A program made the translations under genes and the position numbers. The notes under the pieces are model-generated. The model did no database searches, was not told the DNA's origin, and saw only the letters and a program-made list of their open reading frames with translations. Positions 17,930 through 27,136 of a stretch of 64,000 nt of DNA are shown piece by piece; positions within the stretch are counted from its first letter, which is position 1, and every line of letters begins with the position of its first letter. Source of the DNA: Ignavibacteriales bacterium (GTDB lineage Bacteria > Bacteroidota > Ignavibacteria > Ignavibacteriales > Melioribacteraceae); contig JAPLFF010000007.1 of the NCBI GenBank assembly GCA_026390775.1, positions 1,116,001-1,180,000 on the forward strand. The letters run 5' to 3'.

Positions 17930-20900
17930 TCATCTTTCCATTTTTAAGTGCCAGGCAACAAGCTTTCTCAACCGAAAAAGATTTTCATAATTAGAATTGT
18001 AATTCACCAAAGCCAAGTAATAGCCGATAACTTTCTCATATTCTTTTTTATAAAGATTTATCGCTGCGCCAACATAATAAAAGTCATCTGCCTTAACGGA
18101 ATTAATAAGTAGAGGGGACCTCCTCAAATAGTTTTCTGAAATAATTAGCATTTCATCTGCATTTAGAATTTCGCTGTTTTGTAAAAAAGCTTTAGCAAGC
18201 TGAATATATACACTCAGCCGAGAAGCACTATCCGGCTTTGTGGTTCCAATAAAAGAATTAGATTCATTTTTAATCGAAAAAACATGCAGAAAAGTAGAGG
18301 CATTACTTTTTTCGTTTAAAAGAATATTATTATAGTCTTTGTTAACCTGCAAAGAATCCGGGAAAAGATTTACCAGCCGTTCTAAAGAGGACAACCGCGC
18401 ATTTATTATTCCTAATTTTTCATTCGCAAAAGAGTAAAGCAGATTTGTTTGATAATCATTCGGGAAAAGTTCTTTAAGATATTTTGATAATCCGAATGCA
18501 AAGCGGTAATTTTTTGAAGTATTCAACGCATAATCTATAGTATTAAGCAAATCATTTTTTTGAGGAGGATGTTTTTTGGCATACTCTTTTATGTACAATC
18601 CGGAAGAAAGCGTATCAAATTTTTCATCGAATGAATAAATATAGTTAGACAGCTTCCCAACAAAAAAAGCGCGAGGAGCTAAAAATTCAAGCAGAGGATG
18701 AATCTCAGAATTAATAGGGTAGTCGTTAGACAGAGAAAAAAATCCGCGTGGCGAAACAGATTGACAAGCCAAGAATGTAAACGGACTATTAATTCCAATC
18801 CTTTCAAAATCTTTTTTTATCAAAAGAGAAGAAAATTTTTTATTGATGACTTCTGGAGAAATTTTGATTTCTTTTTTTGAGCCAACCAAAATAATATCAT
18901 TGGAAACACCACCCCAAAGTTGTGAATACGGAAATACCGCCGAGAAGGTATTTAATACAAGCTTGACCACATCATCATCCGCCTCATAAAGATGGAACCA
19001 CTGAACCATAATACCGCCGTCTGCTAGCGATGCAGAACATTTTTCAAAATACTCTTTTGAAAATAAATTTCCTATTCCTGCAACCCAAGGATTAGAAGGC
19101 TCTGAAATAATAACGTCGTATTTTTCTTTAGAAAGCTTTAATAAAGTAACAGCATCTTCGTTGATGATATTCACACGCGGATTATTAATACAATTTTTAT
19201 TCTCATGCTCGAAAAGGGAAGCAGCAGAAATAACCTCTTTTGAAATCTCCGCACAAATAATTTTTTTAACGGGGGAGTTTAATACCGAGCCAATAGTTGT
19301 CCCGCTGCCGAAACCAACTACAAAAATATTTTTCGGATCGGGGTGAAGCATCATAGGAATTTCACCAAGCAAGACTTGGGTTGGCATATCAAAAAATGTG
19401 CTTGCATCAGGCTTGCCGTTAATTATTAATCTTTTGTTCGTCTTGTTCCGAAGAGATTGTGTAACCGCAACAGTTGCGTTCATCCCTTCTTTATAAAAAA
19501 TTATTTCTTCATCAGTAAAGCCTTTGGCAAATTCATCGAAGGAACTTGGCGGATGAACACCGAAAGAACGGAACACTCCGCTTAGCAAAACCTTTTCATT
19601 CCATTTTGGGAAAAAGACTAGATAAGAACAAAAAGCAATTGTGCATATAGAATAGAAAAACACTTTTTCTTTGGCAGAAAAGGATTTGTATTTAGACAGC
19701 AGAAGAACCGCACCAAATAAATTAAGCGCGATACCAATTTCAAAAGTTATTTTTATTCCGAACAATGGAATGAATACGAGCCCGGTTAAGACAACTCCAA
19801 CAACGGTTCCCAGAGTATTTACAGAAAATACTCTGCCGACAGAAACGCCGATTTTTTTATATGAAGCAGTAACTATTTCGGAGGCAACAGGGAGAGACAT
19901 TCCCATGAATAAAGTAGGCAATAACATTAAACAAAAGCAGAGAATAAACTCGACAGCAAGGAAAAGTTCAAATGATTCTTGAGATTTCGAAAACAGCGCT
20001 GAGACTTTCCACAAAAGGTAAGGCAAGCGTTCATAAAAAAGCAGAACGAACATAGTTGAAAAACCGATTGCACCCTGTAAGAAGGTCATCAATTTTACAT
20101 AATTATATTTTTTAAAAACATTTCGAGAAATAACCAAACTGCCTAATGTTATTCCTCCGATGAATGACATCAACATTATTGAGAATGCGTATGTAGAAGA
20201 ACCGAAGAAATTAATTAACAATCTGACCCAAACCATTTCATATAAAAGAGCAGCCATTCCCGAAATTCCCGCAACGAGGATAACTCTTTTCACAGTCTGT
20301 TTATCTACTTCAAATAAATCCTTGTGGTTTGTATCTTCTGTAGGAACAAGTTTGCGTTCAAGTAATTTATTTTGTTTTCTCGATAAGTAGAAGCCCACTA
20401 ATCCAGCAAAGACATTTAAGAAGGCAGTAGAATAAATTGTTATCTCTAAACCGTATTCTTTTATTAATACAAAACCTGCAAACACTACTCCGATAACAGC
20501 ACCAAACGAATTTAGAAAATATAGAGAAGCAATCTCTTTCCGTGCATCTTGAAGACGCTCTACAAAAAAATTGCTCAGCACTGGCAAAGTTCCTCCCATC
20601 GCTGTTGCAGGAAGAAAAAGAAGAATAGCCGCAACAAGAAATCGAGTCCCGGTAAATAATAATGGTTTTGATATAAGATTTAAATTCGAAGCTGTTGAAA
20701 GAAATAAATTTCCGACAAGAGAATTAATCGTGGGATATAACAAGCAATAAACGCCAATGAATAATTCTAATAAAGAATAAACTTTCACAGGATTAGTAAT
20801 AGTGTCGGACCTTTTCCCGAACAAATAATTACCAAAAGCGAGACCGCCTAAAAAAGTAGCAAGCACCGTCATTTGAGCATAAGTAGTATTGCCCAAGAAT

Positions 20901-21001
20901 AAACTTAAATATTTAAACCAAACGACCTGGTAAATCAATCCGGCGATTCCGCTAATGACAAAAAGTAGCGAGACGATTATTCTAACATTTTGCTTTTGCA
21001 T
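17930..21001 (-). CDS. Polytopic membrane protein with spermidine-synthase-like domain and helical-repeat tail
   Basis: A 1023-residue fusion. The N-terminal half contains two homologous membrane units: SGIAGLIYQVVWFKYLSLF (17-35) matches SGMAALLYEMVWVRLLINF (247-265), so the domain arose by duplication. Residues about 500-700 form a Rossmann methyltransferase-like domain of the spermidine synthase family, with GFGSGTTIGS (563-572) and DVIISEPSNPW (629-639). The last 250 residues are helical and TPR-like. Fusions of this kind are common and often annotated as fused MFS/spermidine synthase, but they usually lack proof of polyamine synthesis. Substrate unknown. Confidence 0.82.
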   Translation of the reverse strand: MQKQNVRIIVSLLFVISGIAGLIYQVVWFKYLSLFLGNTTYAQMTVLATFLGGLAFGNYLFGKRSDTITNPVKVYSLLELFIGVYCLLYPTINSLVGNLFLSTASNLNLISKPLLFTGTRFLVAAILLFLPATAMGGTLPVLSNFFVERLQDARKEIASLYFLNSFGAVIGVVFAGFVLIKEYGLEITIYSTAFLNVFAGLVGFYLSRKQNKLLERKLVPTEDTNHKDLFEVDKQTVKRVILVAGISGMAALLYEMVWVRLLINFFGSSTYAFSIMLMSFIGGITLGSLVISRNVFKKYNYVKLMTFLQGAIGFSTMFVLLFYERLPYLLWKVSALFSKSQESFELFLAVEFILCFCLMLLPTLFMGMSLPVASEIVTASYKKIGVSVGRVFSVNTLGTVVGVVLTGLVFIPLFGIKITFEIGIALNLFGAVLLLSKYKSFSAKEKVFFYSICTIAFCSYLVFFPKWNEKVLLSGVFRSFGVHPPSSFDEFAKGFTDEEIIFYKEGMNATVAVTQSLRNKTNKRLIINGKPDASTFFDMPTQVLLGEIPMMLHPDPKNIFVVGFGSGTTIGSVLNSPVKKIICAEISKEVISAASLFEHENKNCINNPRVNIINEDAVTLLKLSKEKYDVIISEPSNPWVAGIGNLFSKEYFEKCSASLADGGIMVQWFHLYEADDDVVKLVLNTFSAVFPYSQLWGGVSNDIILVGSKKEIKISPEVINKKFSSLLIKKDFERIGINSPFTFLACQSVSPRGFFSLSNDYPINSEIHPLLEFLAPRAFFVGKLSNYIYSFDEKFDTLSSGLYIKEYAKKHPPQKNDLLNTIDYALNTSKNYRFAFGLSKYLKELFPNDYQTNLLYSFANEKLGIINARLSSLERLVNLFPDSLQVNKDYNNILLNEKSNASTFLHVFSIKNESNSFIGTTKPDSASRLSVYIQLAKAFLQNSEILNADEMLIISENYLRRSPLLINSVKADDFYYVGAAINLYKKEYEKVIGYYLALVNYNSNYENLFRLRKLVAWHLKMER

Positions 21002-21085
21002 GCTTCCTCATTTAAGAACCAATTGCAATTTAAGAAAGGTTTGGCGCAATTAAACACAGACCAGAAAAAACTGTGGCGGACGAAT

Positions 21086-22387
21086 CTAATTAACAAAAAG
21101 AAGCTGAATAATTATAAACACCGGAAGAAGAATCAAAAGGGAGAAGCCATAAATATATGCGAAGAAGCTTGGCATTTTTATATTGTTCTCTTCAGCCACC
21201 GCCTTCACCATGAAATTTGGACCATTGCCGATGTAAGTCATACTGCCGAAGAAAACTGAACCAACAGAAATTGCTTTAAGAATCTCTTCCGGTATTCCGG
21301 CAACGATATTTCCAGAATTTATTCCTAAGCCCAGAGCAAGAGAATGAAATGTTACCGCAGTTGGAGTATTATCTAAAAAACTACTTAACAATCCGGAATA
21401 GTAATAAAATTGTTGAGGTAAAATTACACCAAGAGACTTTGCGTTGTATTCAAGGTACAACAAACATGGAACCATTGTTATAAAAATACCAAGAAATAAA
21501 TAACCGACTTCTTTAATCGGTTCCCAAGTAAAATTGTTTGATTCCCTTGTTACCTTGGTTGTAAACACTAAAGAAAAAATAGCCATCGCAAGAATAATGC
21601 CTTCGCGGATAAATTTATAATAATGATTACTTTTTATGAAAGGAAGATATTGTTCGTTCAAAAAAGCTACAGCAACGATAACTCCGACGAGCCAGATAAA
21701 ATTTATCTTTCCGGAAATTTTAATTGGTCTTATAACCGTGCGATCTGATTCAACCGCTTCCGCCGGCTCTTTTTTGTAGTAATATGTATCAATTAAAAAA
21801 CAAATAGTTACGAGAAACAGATTAGTAACAAACCACTCGGGGAATAATTTTAGAAACCATGTAAAATGAGCGCCGCGAAGATACATCATAAACAACGGCG
21901 GATCTCCGAGCGGAGTTAATAATCCTCCGCAGTTAGCTACTACAGCTATGAAAAATAAAATAGTGTGGACTTTGAATTTTCTTTCTTTGTTGGTGTGAAT
22001 AAGAGCGCGTATAAGAAGCATTGCTGCACCGGTCGTTCCCATTAACGAGGCAATGACAGCACCGATGATCAGAAACAACGAATTTACAGAAGGAGTTGCT
22101 TCAATGTCTCCATCTAAAAAAATTCCGCCCGTAATGGTATATAGTGCACCAAGCAGAATTATAAAGGGCACGTAATCAAACAGAATAGTTTCAAAAAGTT
22201 TTTCTCCTAACCCAGCGCTTAAAAGATATATCACAACGGGAACGCTAAGAACGAAAGCCACAATGAGTTTGTTTTTATTCTTTTCCCAAAAACGATTCCA
22301 GAGCAAAGGAAAGATTGCTATAGAAAGAAGCATTAAGAGAAAAGGAATAGCAGCAAACAGAGGAACATTAACAGTAAAATCGTTCAT
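21086..22387 (-). CDS. Sodium:proton antiporter / CitMHS-like ion transporter
   Basis: A 433-residue protein with about 11-12 hydrophobic segments. The motifs ASLMGTTGAAMLLIRALI (114-131) and NCGGLLTPLGDPPLFMMYLR belong to the ion transporter superfamily that includes NhaD Na+/H+ antiporters, ArsB and CitMHS. The second half repeats the architecture with LDNTPTAVTF and YIGNGPNFMVKA. It would exchange Na+ for H+ or carry an organic anion across the inner membrane; the sequence does not settle which. The gene stands alone between the fused membrane protein and mscL. Confidence 0.85.
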   Translation of the reverse strand: MNDFTVNVPLFAAIPFLLMLLSIAIFPLLWNRFWEKNKNKLIVAFVLSVPVVIYLLSAGLGEKLFETILFDYVPFIILLGALYTITGGIFLDGDIEATPSVNSLFLIIGAVIASLMGTTGAAMLLIRALIHTNKERKFKVHTILFFIAVVANCGGLLTPLGDPPLFMMYLRGAHFTWFLKLFPEWFVTNLFLVTICFLIDTYYYKKEPAEAVESDRTVIRPIKISGKINFIWLVGVIVAVAFLNEQYLPFIKSNHYYKFIREGIILAMAIFSLVFTTKVTRESNNFTWEPIKEVGYLFLGIFITMVPCLLYLEYNAKSLGVILPQQFYYYSGLLSSFLDNTPTAVTFHSLALGLGINSGNIVAGIPEEILKAISVGSVFFGSMTYIGNGPNFMVKAVAEENNIKMPSFFAYIYGFSLLILLPVFIIIQLLFVN

Positions 22388-22502
22388 TGATTAGATCCGA
22401 TTATTTTGTGTCGAAAAACATTTATATAGAAAACGCTAAAAAAAATAATTTAAAACTGCATTTATAAAATTGAAAAACAGAGTAAAATTCAAAAATAGTA
22501 AA

Positions 22503-22871
22503 TTACTTTTTGAGAAGATCTCTTATTTGAGTCAACAGCAAAACCTCTTCTTTGGGTGCAGGCCTTACTTCTTCTGTTTTCCTTAAACGGTTTATTCCTT
22601 TTATCATCATAAAAATAGCAAAGGCAATAATGATAAAATCAATTATTGTATTAATGAACAATCCGTATTTAATAGTAACGCCATAAGCCAAAGAGACAGA
22701 AAGTTTGCTAAAATCTATACCGCCCAACAGCAAGCCGATAGGAGGCATTATCACATCCGACACTAGTGAAGTAACTATCTTACCGAATGCCGCACCGATA
22801 ATAATTCCTACAGCCATATCAACGACGTTACCCTTCATTGCGAATGTTTTAAATTCTTGAACGAGTTTCAT
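22503..22871 (-). CDS. mscL: Large-conductance mechanosensitive channel
   Basis: A 122-residue MscL subunit. The N-terminal [20 protein letters not shown] gating helix and TM1, the [17 protein letters not shown] loop, TM2 ([17 protein letters not shown]) and the C-terminal helix [13 protein letters not shown] are all recognisable. It forms a pentameric pore that opens on osmotic downshock. An AAAGGAGAT ribosome site precedes the start. Length is slightly below the 135-150 typical of many homologues. Confidence 0.97.
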   Translation of the reverse strand: MKLVQEFKTFAMKGNVVDMAVGIIIGAAFGKIVTSLVSDVIMPPIGLLLGGIDFSKLSVSLAYGVTIKYGLFINTIIDFIIIAFAIFMMIKGINRLRKTEEVRPAPKEEVLLLTQIRDLLKK

Positions 22872-22950
22872 TTATCTCCTTTGATTTAGTTGTTAAAAGT
22901 TAAAGCAGTGACGTAAACAGATTATCTATAATTATTGCAACTCGCAGTGC

Positions 22951-24024
22951 TCAACCATCAAGAATATTCATTAATTTTTTATAAACAAATATTCGATACC
23001 GTTGTTTTCCGGTGGACTCCTTTAAAATATTTTCTTCTAATAATTTCGCTATGAGAACATTTGCCGTTTGTTTATTTAATCCAAGTTCTTTAGTGATAAA
23101 TGGAAGCGATATAAATGGTTTGCGAAAGATCAGATCAAAAACTTTTAACAATGGCGCAGATACAAACTCTTTATCTAGAATAGTTTGATAATCGCTCAAC
23201 TCTAAATCAGAAATATTTTTTATGATGTGAGAGGTATGTATAGAGGAATCAATTATTATTTTAAGAAAAAATTTAATCCAGCTTTCCCAAGAGTTATTTT
23301 TTTCTAAATCTTCCAACCGATCAAAATATTCCGCCTTTCTATTGTTTAAGACCTGTGAAATTTGGAGGATGGGAACGCTTAATCGCTTCTTCCATAAAAA
23401 ATGAAGTTGCAACAAAACTCTTCCAACCAAGCCATTGTTAGTCTCGAAAGGATGAATCATTTCGAATTGGGCGTGAATCAATGCCGCATTAACTACAAAA
23501 GGGTACGAGAGATCAGAAGCAATGTATGCTTCAAAATCTTTCATGAGTGGTTCAATCTCTCCAGGAGAAGGGGGAATATATTTTGCATCGCTTTTCCCGG
23601 AGGAATATTGTCCGACCCAAGTTTGTGTCTTTCTATATTCACCCGGACGCAAATCTTCCGGAGATAAATCACGACCTAATTCTTTGTGAATTGATTTTAT
23701 AATGTGTGAAGAGCTGGAGACATCACGAAGCAATTTTTGCGCTAATGATAAAGCGCGCAGATAACCCAAAATATTTTTTAATTCTTCTTGATCTTCTTGA
23801 ATAAGCCTGCTAAAAATATCTGCAAGATTTAATTTATAATCATCAATCCTCAAACTTTTTAAGGACTCTAGAATTGTCAAAGAAGAAATTAGGAAATGAT
23901 TTAACGGAAGAACATTTATCGCACCCTCTAACAGATATAGAGATTTATCAGCCTCATTAATTAATGCATATATCTCAGAATCAAGACGAATTTTAGGATT
24001 GGGGGGCAAAGAGGCAACAGACAT
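22951..24024 (-). CDS. Fic domain protein with altered active-site motif
   Basis: A 357-residue Fic/DOC-fold protein. The order is a helical N-terminus, the linker RPGEYRKTQTWVGQ and YIPPSPGEIEPLM, then the Fic core, then a C-terminal winged helix (FISLPFITKELGLNKQTANVLIAKL). The core motif reads HPFETNNGLVGR, while the AMPylator consensus is HxFx(D/E)GNGRxxR: the acidic residue, the first Gly and the first Arg are replaced by Thr, Asn and Leu. The N-terminal inhibitory-type motif is only partly kept (LYLLEG). Catalytic His and the last Arg remain. AMP transfer may be lost or changed; alternative chemistry is possible. Standalone gene. Confidence 0.85.
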   Translation of the reverse strand: MSVASLPPNPKIRLDSEIYALINEADKSLYLLEGAINVLPLNHFLISSLTILESLKSLRIDDYKLNLADIFSRLIQEDQEELKNILGYLRALSLAQKLLRDVSSSSHIIKSIHKELGRDLSPEDLRPGEYRKTQTWVGQYSSGKSDAKYIPPSPGEIEPLMKDFEAYIASDLSYPFVVNAALIHAQFEMIHPFETNNGLVGRVLLQLHFLWKKRLSVPILQISQVLNNRKAEYFDRLEDLEKNNSWESWIKFFLKIIIDSSIHTSHIIKNISDLELSDYQTILDKEFVSAPLLKVFDLIFRKPFISLPFITKELGLNKQTANVLIAKLLEENILKESTGKQRYRIFVYKKLMNILDG

Positions 24025-24166
24025 ATTTGTTAGTCAGTTAATTCAGATTAAAAATGATAAATAATTAATTATAAGTCAACATATTTAGACCCATTAAACA
24101 TAATAAATAATATAGTCCAGTATTTGTTTGTTAAAATTAATTTACTGATAAATTAGTCAAATATCT

Positions 24167-24538
24167 TTAACTAAGCAGATTCTCGTCTCTGTATAGAAGA
24201 AGAATGGCCGCCTGAGAAACAATGACAAATTTTTCTTTTTCAATTTCTACTTCGATCGCATCCCGTCTAAGAAATAAAGCAAAATCACCTTCGTGTGCCT
24301 GAAGAGGAATATATTTTGTTGCCTTGTTCTCACGCCACGGCTCATCATCTTCTGAGGGCATGCCGATAGGATAACCGGGACCAATCTTAATTACATATCC
24401 ACCTTGAACCTTTTCTTTTTCCTGAACACCGGGAGGAAGATATAAACCGCTGTTTGTTTTGTTAATATTATCTTCCGGCCTGATAAGAACACGGTCGCCT
24501 ACAATAATTATCTTTTCTGTGTTGATCATTTTTTTCAC
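24167..24538 (-). CDS. GroES-like co-chaperonin, orphan
   Basis: A 123-residue GroES-fold protein: IIIVGDRVLIRPED matches the first strand region, NKTNSGLYLPPGVQEKEKVQ the mobile loop, and GYVIKIGPGYP the following strand. Compared with usual GroES (about 97 residues) it has an insertion (IGMPSEDDEPWRENKATKYI) before the last strands. The frame is open to a TTG at 24562, but AAGGAG sits 7 nt before a GTG at 24538, which I take as start. There is no groEL nearby, so it is a standalone paralogue; whether it caps GroEL is unknown. Confidence 0.8.
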   Translation of the reverse strand: MKKMINTEKIIIVGDRVLIRPEDNINKTNSGLYLPPGVQEKEKVQGGYVIKIGPGYPIGMPSEDDEPWRENKATKYIPLQAHEGDFALFLRRDAIEVEIEKEKFVIVSQAAILLLYRDENLLS

Positions 24539-24613
24539 TTGTTGTCTCCTTAAAAATAGCAAATGAAAAAGTGAGCTTCAAATACTTATCTTTGTTATAA
24601 TAATCTTTGGGCA

Positions 24614-25249
24614 ATGATGAAAGATCAATGGAAAGACCATTGGAATGATCGTTATTCGACGAGCGAATTTATTTACGGTAAAGAACCGAACAGATTTTTT
24701 GAAGAAGAACTGAATAAATTGAATCCCGGCAAAATACTTTTTCTTGGCGAAGGTGAAGGACGAAACGCGGTTTACGCCGCCTCGCTTGGCTGGAGTGTTG
24801 ACGCAGTAGATCAAAGCGAAACAGGCAAAATGAAAGCCATGCAGCTATCATCAGAGCGGAAAGTTAAAATTAATTATTACGTTGAAGATCTTTATTCATA
24901 TAAACCAAAACAAAACCATTATGATGCAGCCGTGTTTATTTTCCTTCATTTAGAAGAAAGTTTGAGAAGCATTGTCTTTAAGAAAGCAATTGACTCGTTA
25001 AAACCCGGCGGAAAAATTATTCTTGAGGTTTTTGAAAAAGATCAGATTAAATATGATTCTGGCGGACCGAAGGATGAAACGTTGCTCTACTCACTTGAAA
25101 ATATTTCCGAAGAGTTAATAGAATTATGCTTCGAAAAATTTTCTAAAGAGATTATAATTTTGGACGAAGGAAAATATCACCAAGGGAAAGCCTCCGTTAT
25201 CCGATTCGTAGGAGAGAAACACAAACAAAAAATTTTGTTATATAAATGA
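24614..25249 (+). CDS. Class I SAM-dependent methyltransferase
   Basis: A 211-residue methyltransferase. KILFLGEGEGRNAVYAASLG (40-59) is motif I with a glycine-rich SAM loop, and VDAVDQSETG follows as motif II. The N-terminal DHWNDRYSTSEFIYGKEPN and the later SLKPGGKIILEVFEK match the TehB/thiopurine-methyltransferase-like group that modifies small toxic compounds (family knowledge). The gene starts 10 nt upstream of an efflux operon on the same strand, consistent with a detoxification theme, but the substrate is unknown. A TATCTTTG motif at 24587-24594 could be a promoter minus-7 element. Confidence 0.83.
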   Translation: MMKDQWKDHWNDRYSTSEFIYGKEPNRFFEEELNKLNPGKILFLGEGEGRNAVYAASLGWSVDAVDQSETGKMKAMQLSSERKVKINYYVEDLYSYKPKQNHYDAAVFIFLHLEESLRSIVFKKAIDSLKPGGKIILEVFEKDQIKYDSGGPKDETLLYSLENISEELIELCFEKFSKEIIILDEGKYHQGKASVIRFVGEKHKQKILLYK

Positions 25250-25259
25250 GAAAAAAATC

Positions 25260-26222
25260 ATGATAAGAAAATATTTGATAACAACAACGCTCGCGCTTTT
25301 GATTTTTGCTTGCAGCAGGAATAACAGAAATTCAATTATCGAAGAATCAGGCACAATCGAAGCAACAGAATCTGTTATAAGTTCACAAGTGGCCGGAAAA
25401 ATAATAAAGATTATCAAAGACGAAGGAGCTCAGGTATCAGTCGGCGACACAATTGTAATGATAGATCATGAGGCATTGGATATCCAGCGGAAGCAAATGA
25501 TTGCCAATAGCGAGATTGCGAAGGCTCAATTAGATCTACTAATAATCGGAGCTCGAAAAGAAGATATTAATCAAGCCGAGCAGATGCTTAATCAAGCGGA
25601 AGTAAATTTTGATATTGCAAAATCAGACAAAGAAAGAATGGAAAATTTAATTAAAGCCAACACGATAACACAGAAACAATACGATGACGCAAAAGCGCGG
25701 TTTGATATTGCACAAGCACAACTAAGCTCGGCAAAAGAAAATTTTAACAAAATAAAAAACATAGCCCGTGCGGAAGAAATTACCCAGGCAAGAGCAAACT
25801 ATCAAAAAGCTGAGGCGGCAGTAGAATCAATAAACAAAAACATTCGGGATTGTTATGTTACTTCTCCAATGAATGGTTTTGTAATTAAAAAATTTGTTGA
25901 GATTGGCGAAACAGTTTCAATGCTCTCTTCGTTATTTAAAATCGCCGATTTATCAAAAGCAAAAGTAACTATTTATGTCTCTGAGACAGAAATCGGAAAA
26001 ATTAAATTAGGACAAAAAGCGGAAATCAAAGCTGATTCATTCCCGGATAAATCGTTCGAAGGAAAAGTAATTTTTATTTCACCGGAAGCAGAATTCACAC
26101 CCAAAAATATTCAAACTAAAGATGAGCGGACAAAACTTGTCTTTGCCGTCAAGATCGCAATTCCCAATCCTCAACAGGAACTTAAAACCGGGCTGCCGGC
26201 TGATGTAAAGATAATTTTATAA
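25260..26222 (+). CDS. HlyD-family periplasmic adaptor lipoprotein of an ABC exporter
   Basis: A 320-residue membrane-fusion protein. The N-terminus (LALLIFACS, Cys18) is a lipobox, so the protein is probably lipid-anchored. A biotinyl-lipoyl half-motif (ESVISSQVAGKIIKIIKDEG) is followed by a long coiled-coil hairpin (about 75-195) and a C-terminal beta-barrel (AKVTIYVSETEIGKIKLGQ, FEGKVIFISPEAEFTPKN). The latter is typical of YbhG-type adaptors. It would link the inner-membrane permeases to an outer-membrane channel; no TolC-like gene is in the operon. Its stop codon overlaps the next start by 1 nt. Confidence 0.92.
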   Translation: MIRKYLITTTLALLIFACSRNNRNSIIEESGTIEATESVISSQVAGKIIKIIKDEGAQVSVGDTIVMIDHEALDIQRKQMIANSEIAKAQLDLLIIGARKEDINQAEQMLNQAEVNFDIAKSDKERMENLIKANTITQKQYDDAKARFDIAQAQLSSAKENFNKIKNIARAEEITQARANYQKAEAAVESINKNIRDCYVTSPMNGFVIKKFVEIGETVSMLSSLFKIADLSKAKVTIYVSETEIGKIKLGQKAEIKADSFPDKSFEGKVIFISPEAEFTPKNIQTKDERTKLVFAVKIAIPNPQQELKTGLPADVKIIL

Positions 26223-27133
26223 TGAATAATATTATTGAAATTACATCACTTCGGAAAAGTTACGGAGAAATTAAAGCTGTTAATGATGTCTCTCTTTCGG
26301 TTAGAACCGGAGAAATGTTCGGCTTAGTCGGTCCTGATGGTGCCGGGAAAACCACAATGATTAGAATTCTTTGCGGACTGATCAGTCAAGAATCGGGCAA
26401 CGTTAAGATTTTAGATAAGAATCTAGGGCAATCAAGAAAAGAAACACAAAAAAATATTGGTTATCTCTCTCAGAGATTTAGTTTATATGGCGACCTGTCT
26501 GTTGATGAAAACATAGAATTCTTTGCAGAGATTCATAATGTAAAAGATTATTTTAAAAGAAGAGACGAGCTCTTAGACTTCTCAAGACTTAAACCATTTC
26601 GAAATCGTACAGCCGAAAAACTTTCCGGTGGAATGAAACAAAAACTTGCGCTTGTGTGCAGCTTAATTCACGAACCCAAAATTCTTTTTCTTGATGAACC
26701 AACAACAGGGGTGGATCCGGTTTCGCGCAGAGATTTCTGGAAAATCCTTTCCAAGTTACTGAAAGAAGGCATTACGATTTTTATGAGCACGCCATATTTA
26801 GATGAGGCGGAGCGCTGTAACAGAGTGGCTTTGATGAGCTCCGGGAAAATTATAGCATTAGATACACCGAAAAAAATAAAGGAGAAGATGGACAAACAGA
26901 TTATTGAAATTGTCTGCAGTCCTGTTAGAGTTGCATATCAAACCATAAAAAGAAACACCGCTCTTGAAGTTCAGATGTTCGGCGATAGAATAAATGTAGT
27001 TGTAGAAAATTATAAATCCGAACTTGCTTCGATAAAAAAATTGCTTGTTGAGAACAAAGTTCAAATAGCAGACGAAAGAATAATTACTCCAACACTTGAA
27101 AATGTTTTTATGCATCTTATTAAGGACGCGTAA
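26222..27133 (+). CDS. ABC transporter ATP-binding protein, first of a pair (YbhF N-half-like)
   Basis: A 303-residue nucleotide-binding subunit. Walker A is GPDGAGKT (37-44), the signature is canonical (LSGGMKQ, 134-140), and Walker B is ILFLDEPTTG. The H-loop histidine is missing: the usual TTH appears as STPYLDEAE with Pro191. In E. coli YbhF two such domains are fused; here they are separate genes. The start codon overlaps the adaptor's stop. The protein should pair with the next ATPase and energise the two permeases that follow. Confidence 0.93.
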   Translation: MNNIIEITSLRKSYGEIKAVNDVSLSVRTGEMFGLVGPDGAGKTTMIRILCGLISQESGNVKILDKNLGQSRKETQKNIGYLSQRFSLYGDLSVDENIEFFAEIHNVKDYFKRRDELLDFSRLKPFRNRTAEKLSGGMKQKLALVCSLIHEPKILFLDEPTTGVDPVSRRDFWKILSKLLKEGITIFMSTPYLDEAERCNRVALMSSGKIIALDTPKKIKEKMDKQIIEIVCSPVRVAYQTIKRNTALEVQMFGDRINVVVENYKSELASIKKLLVENKVQIADERIITPTLENVFMHLIKDA

Positions 27134-27136
27134 TAA

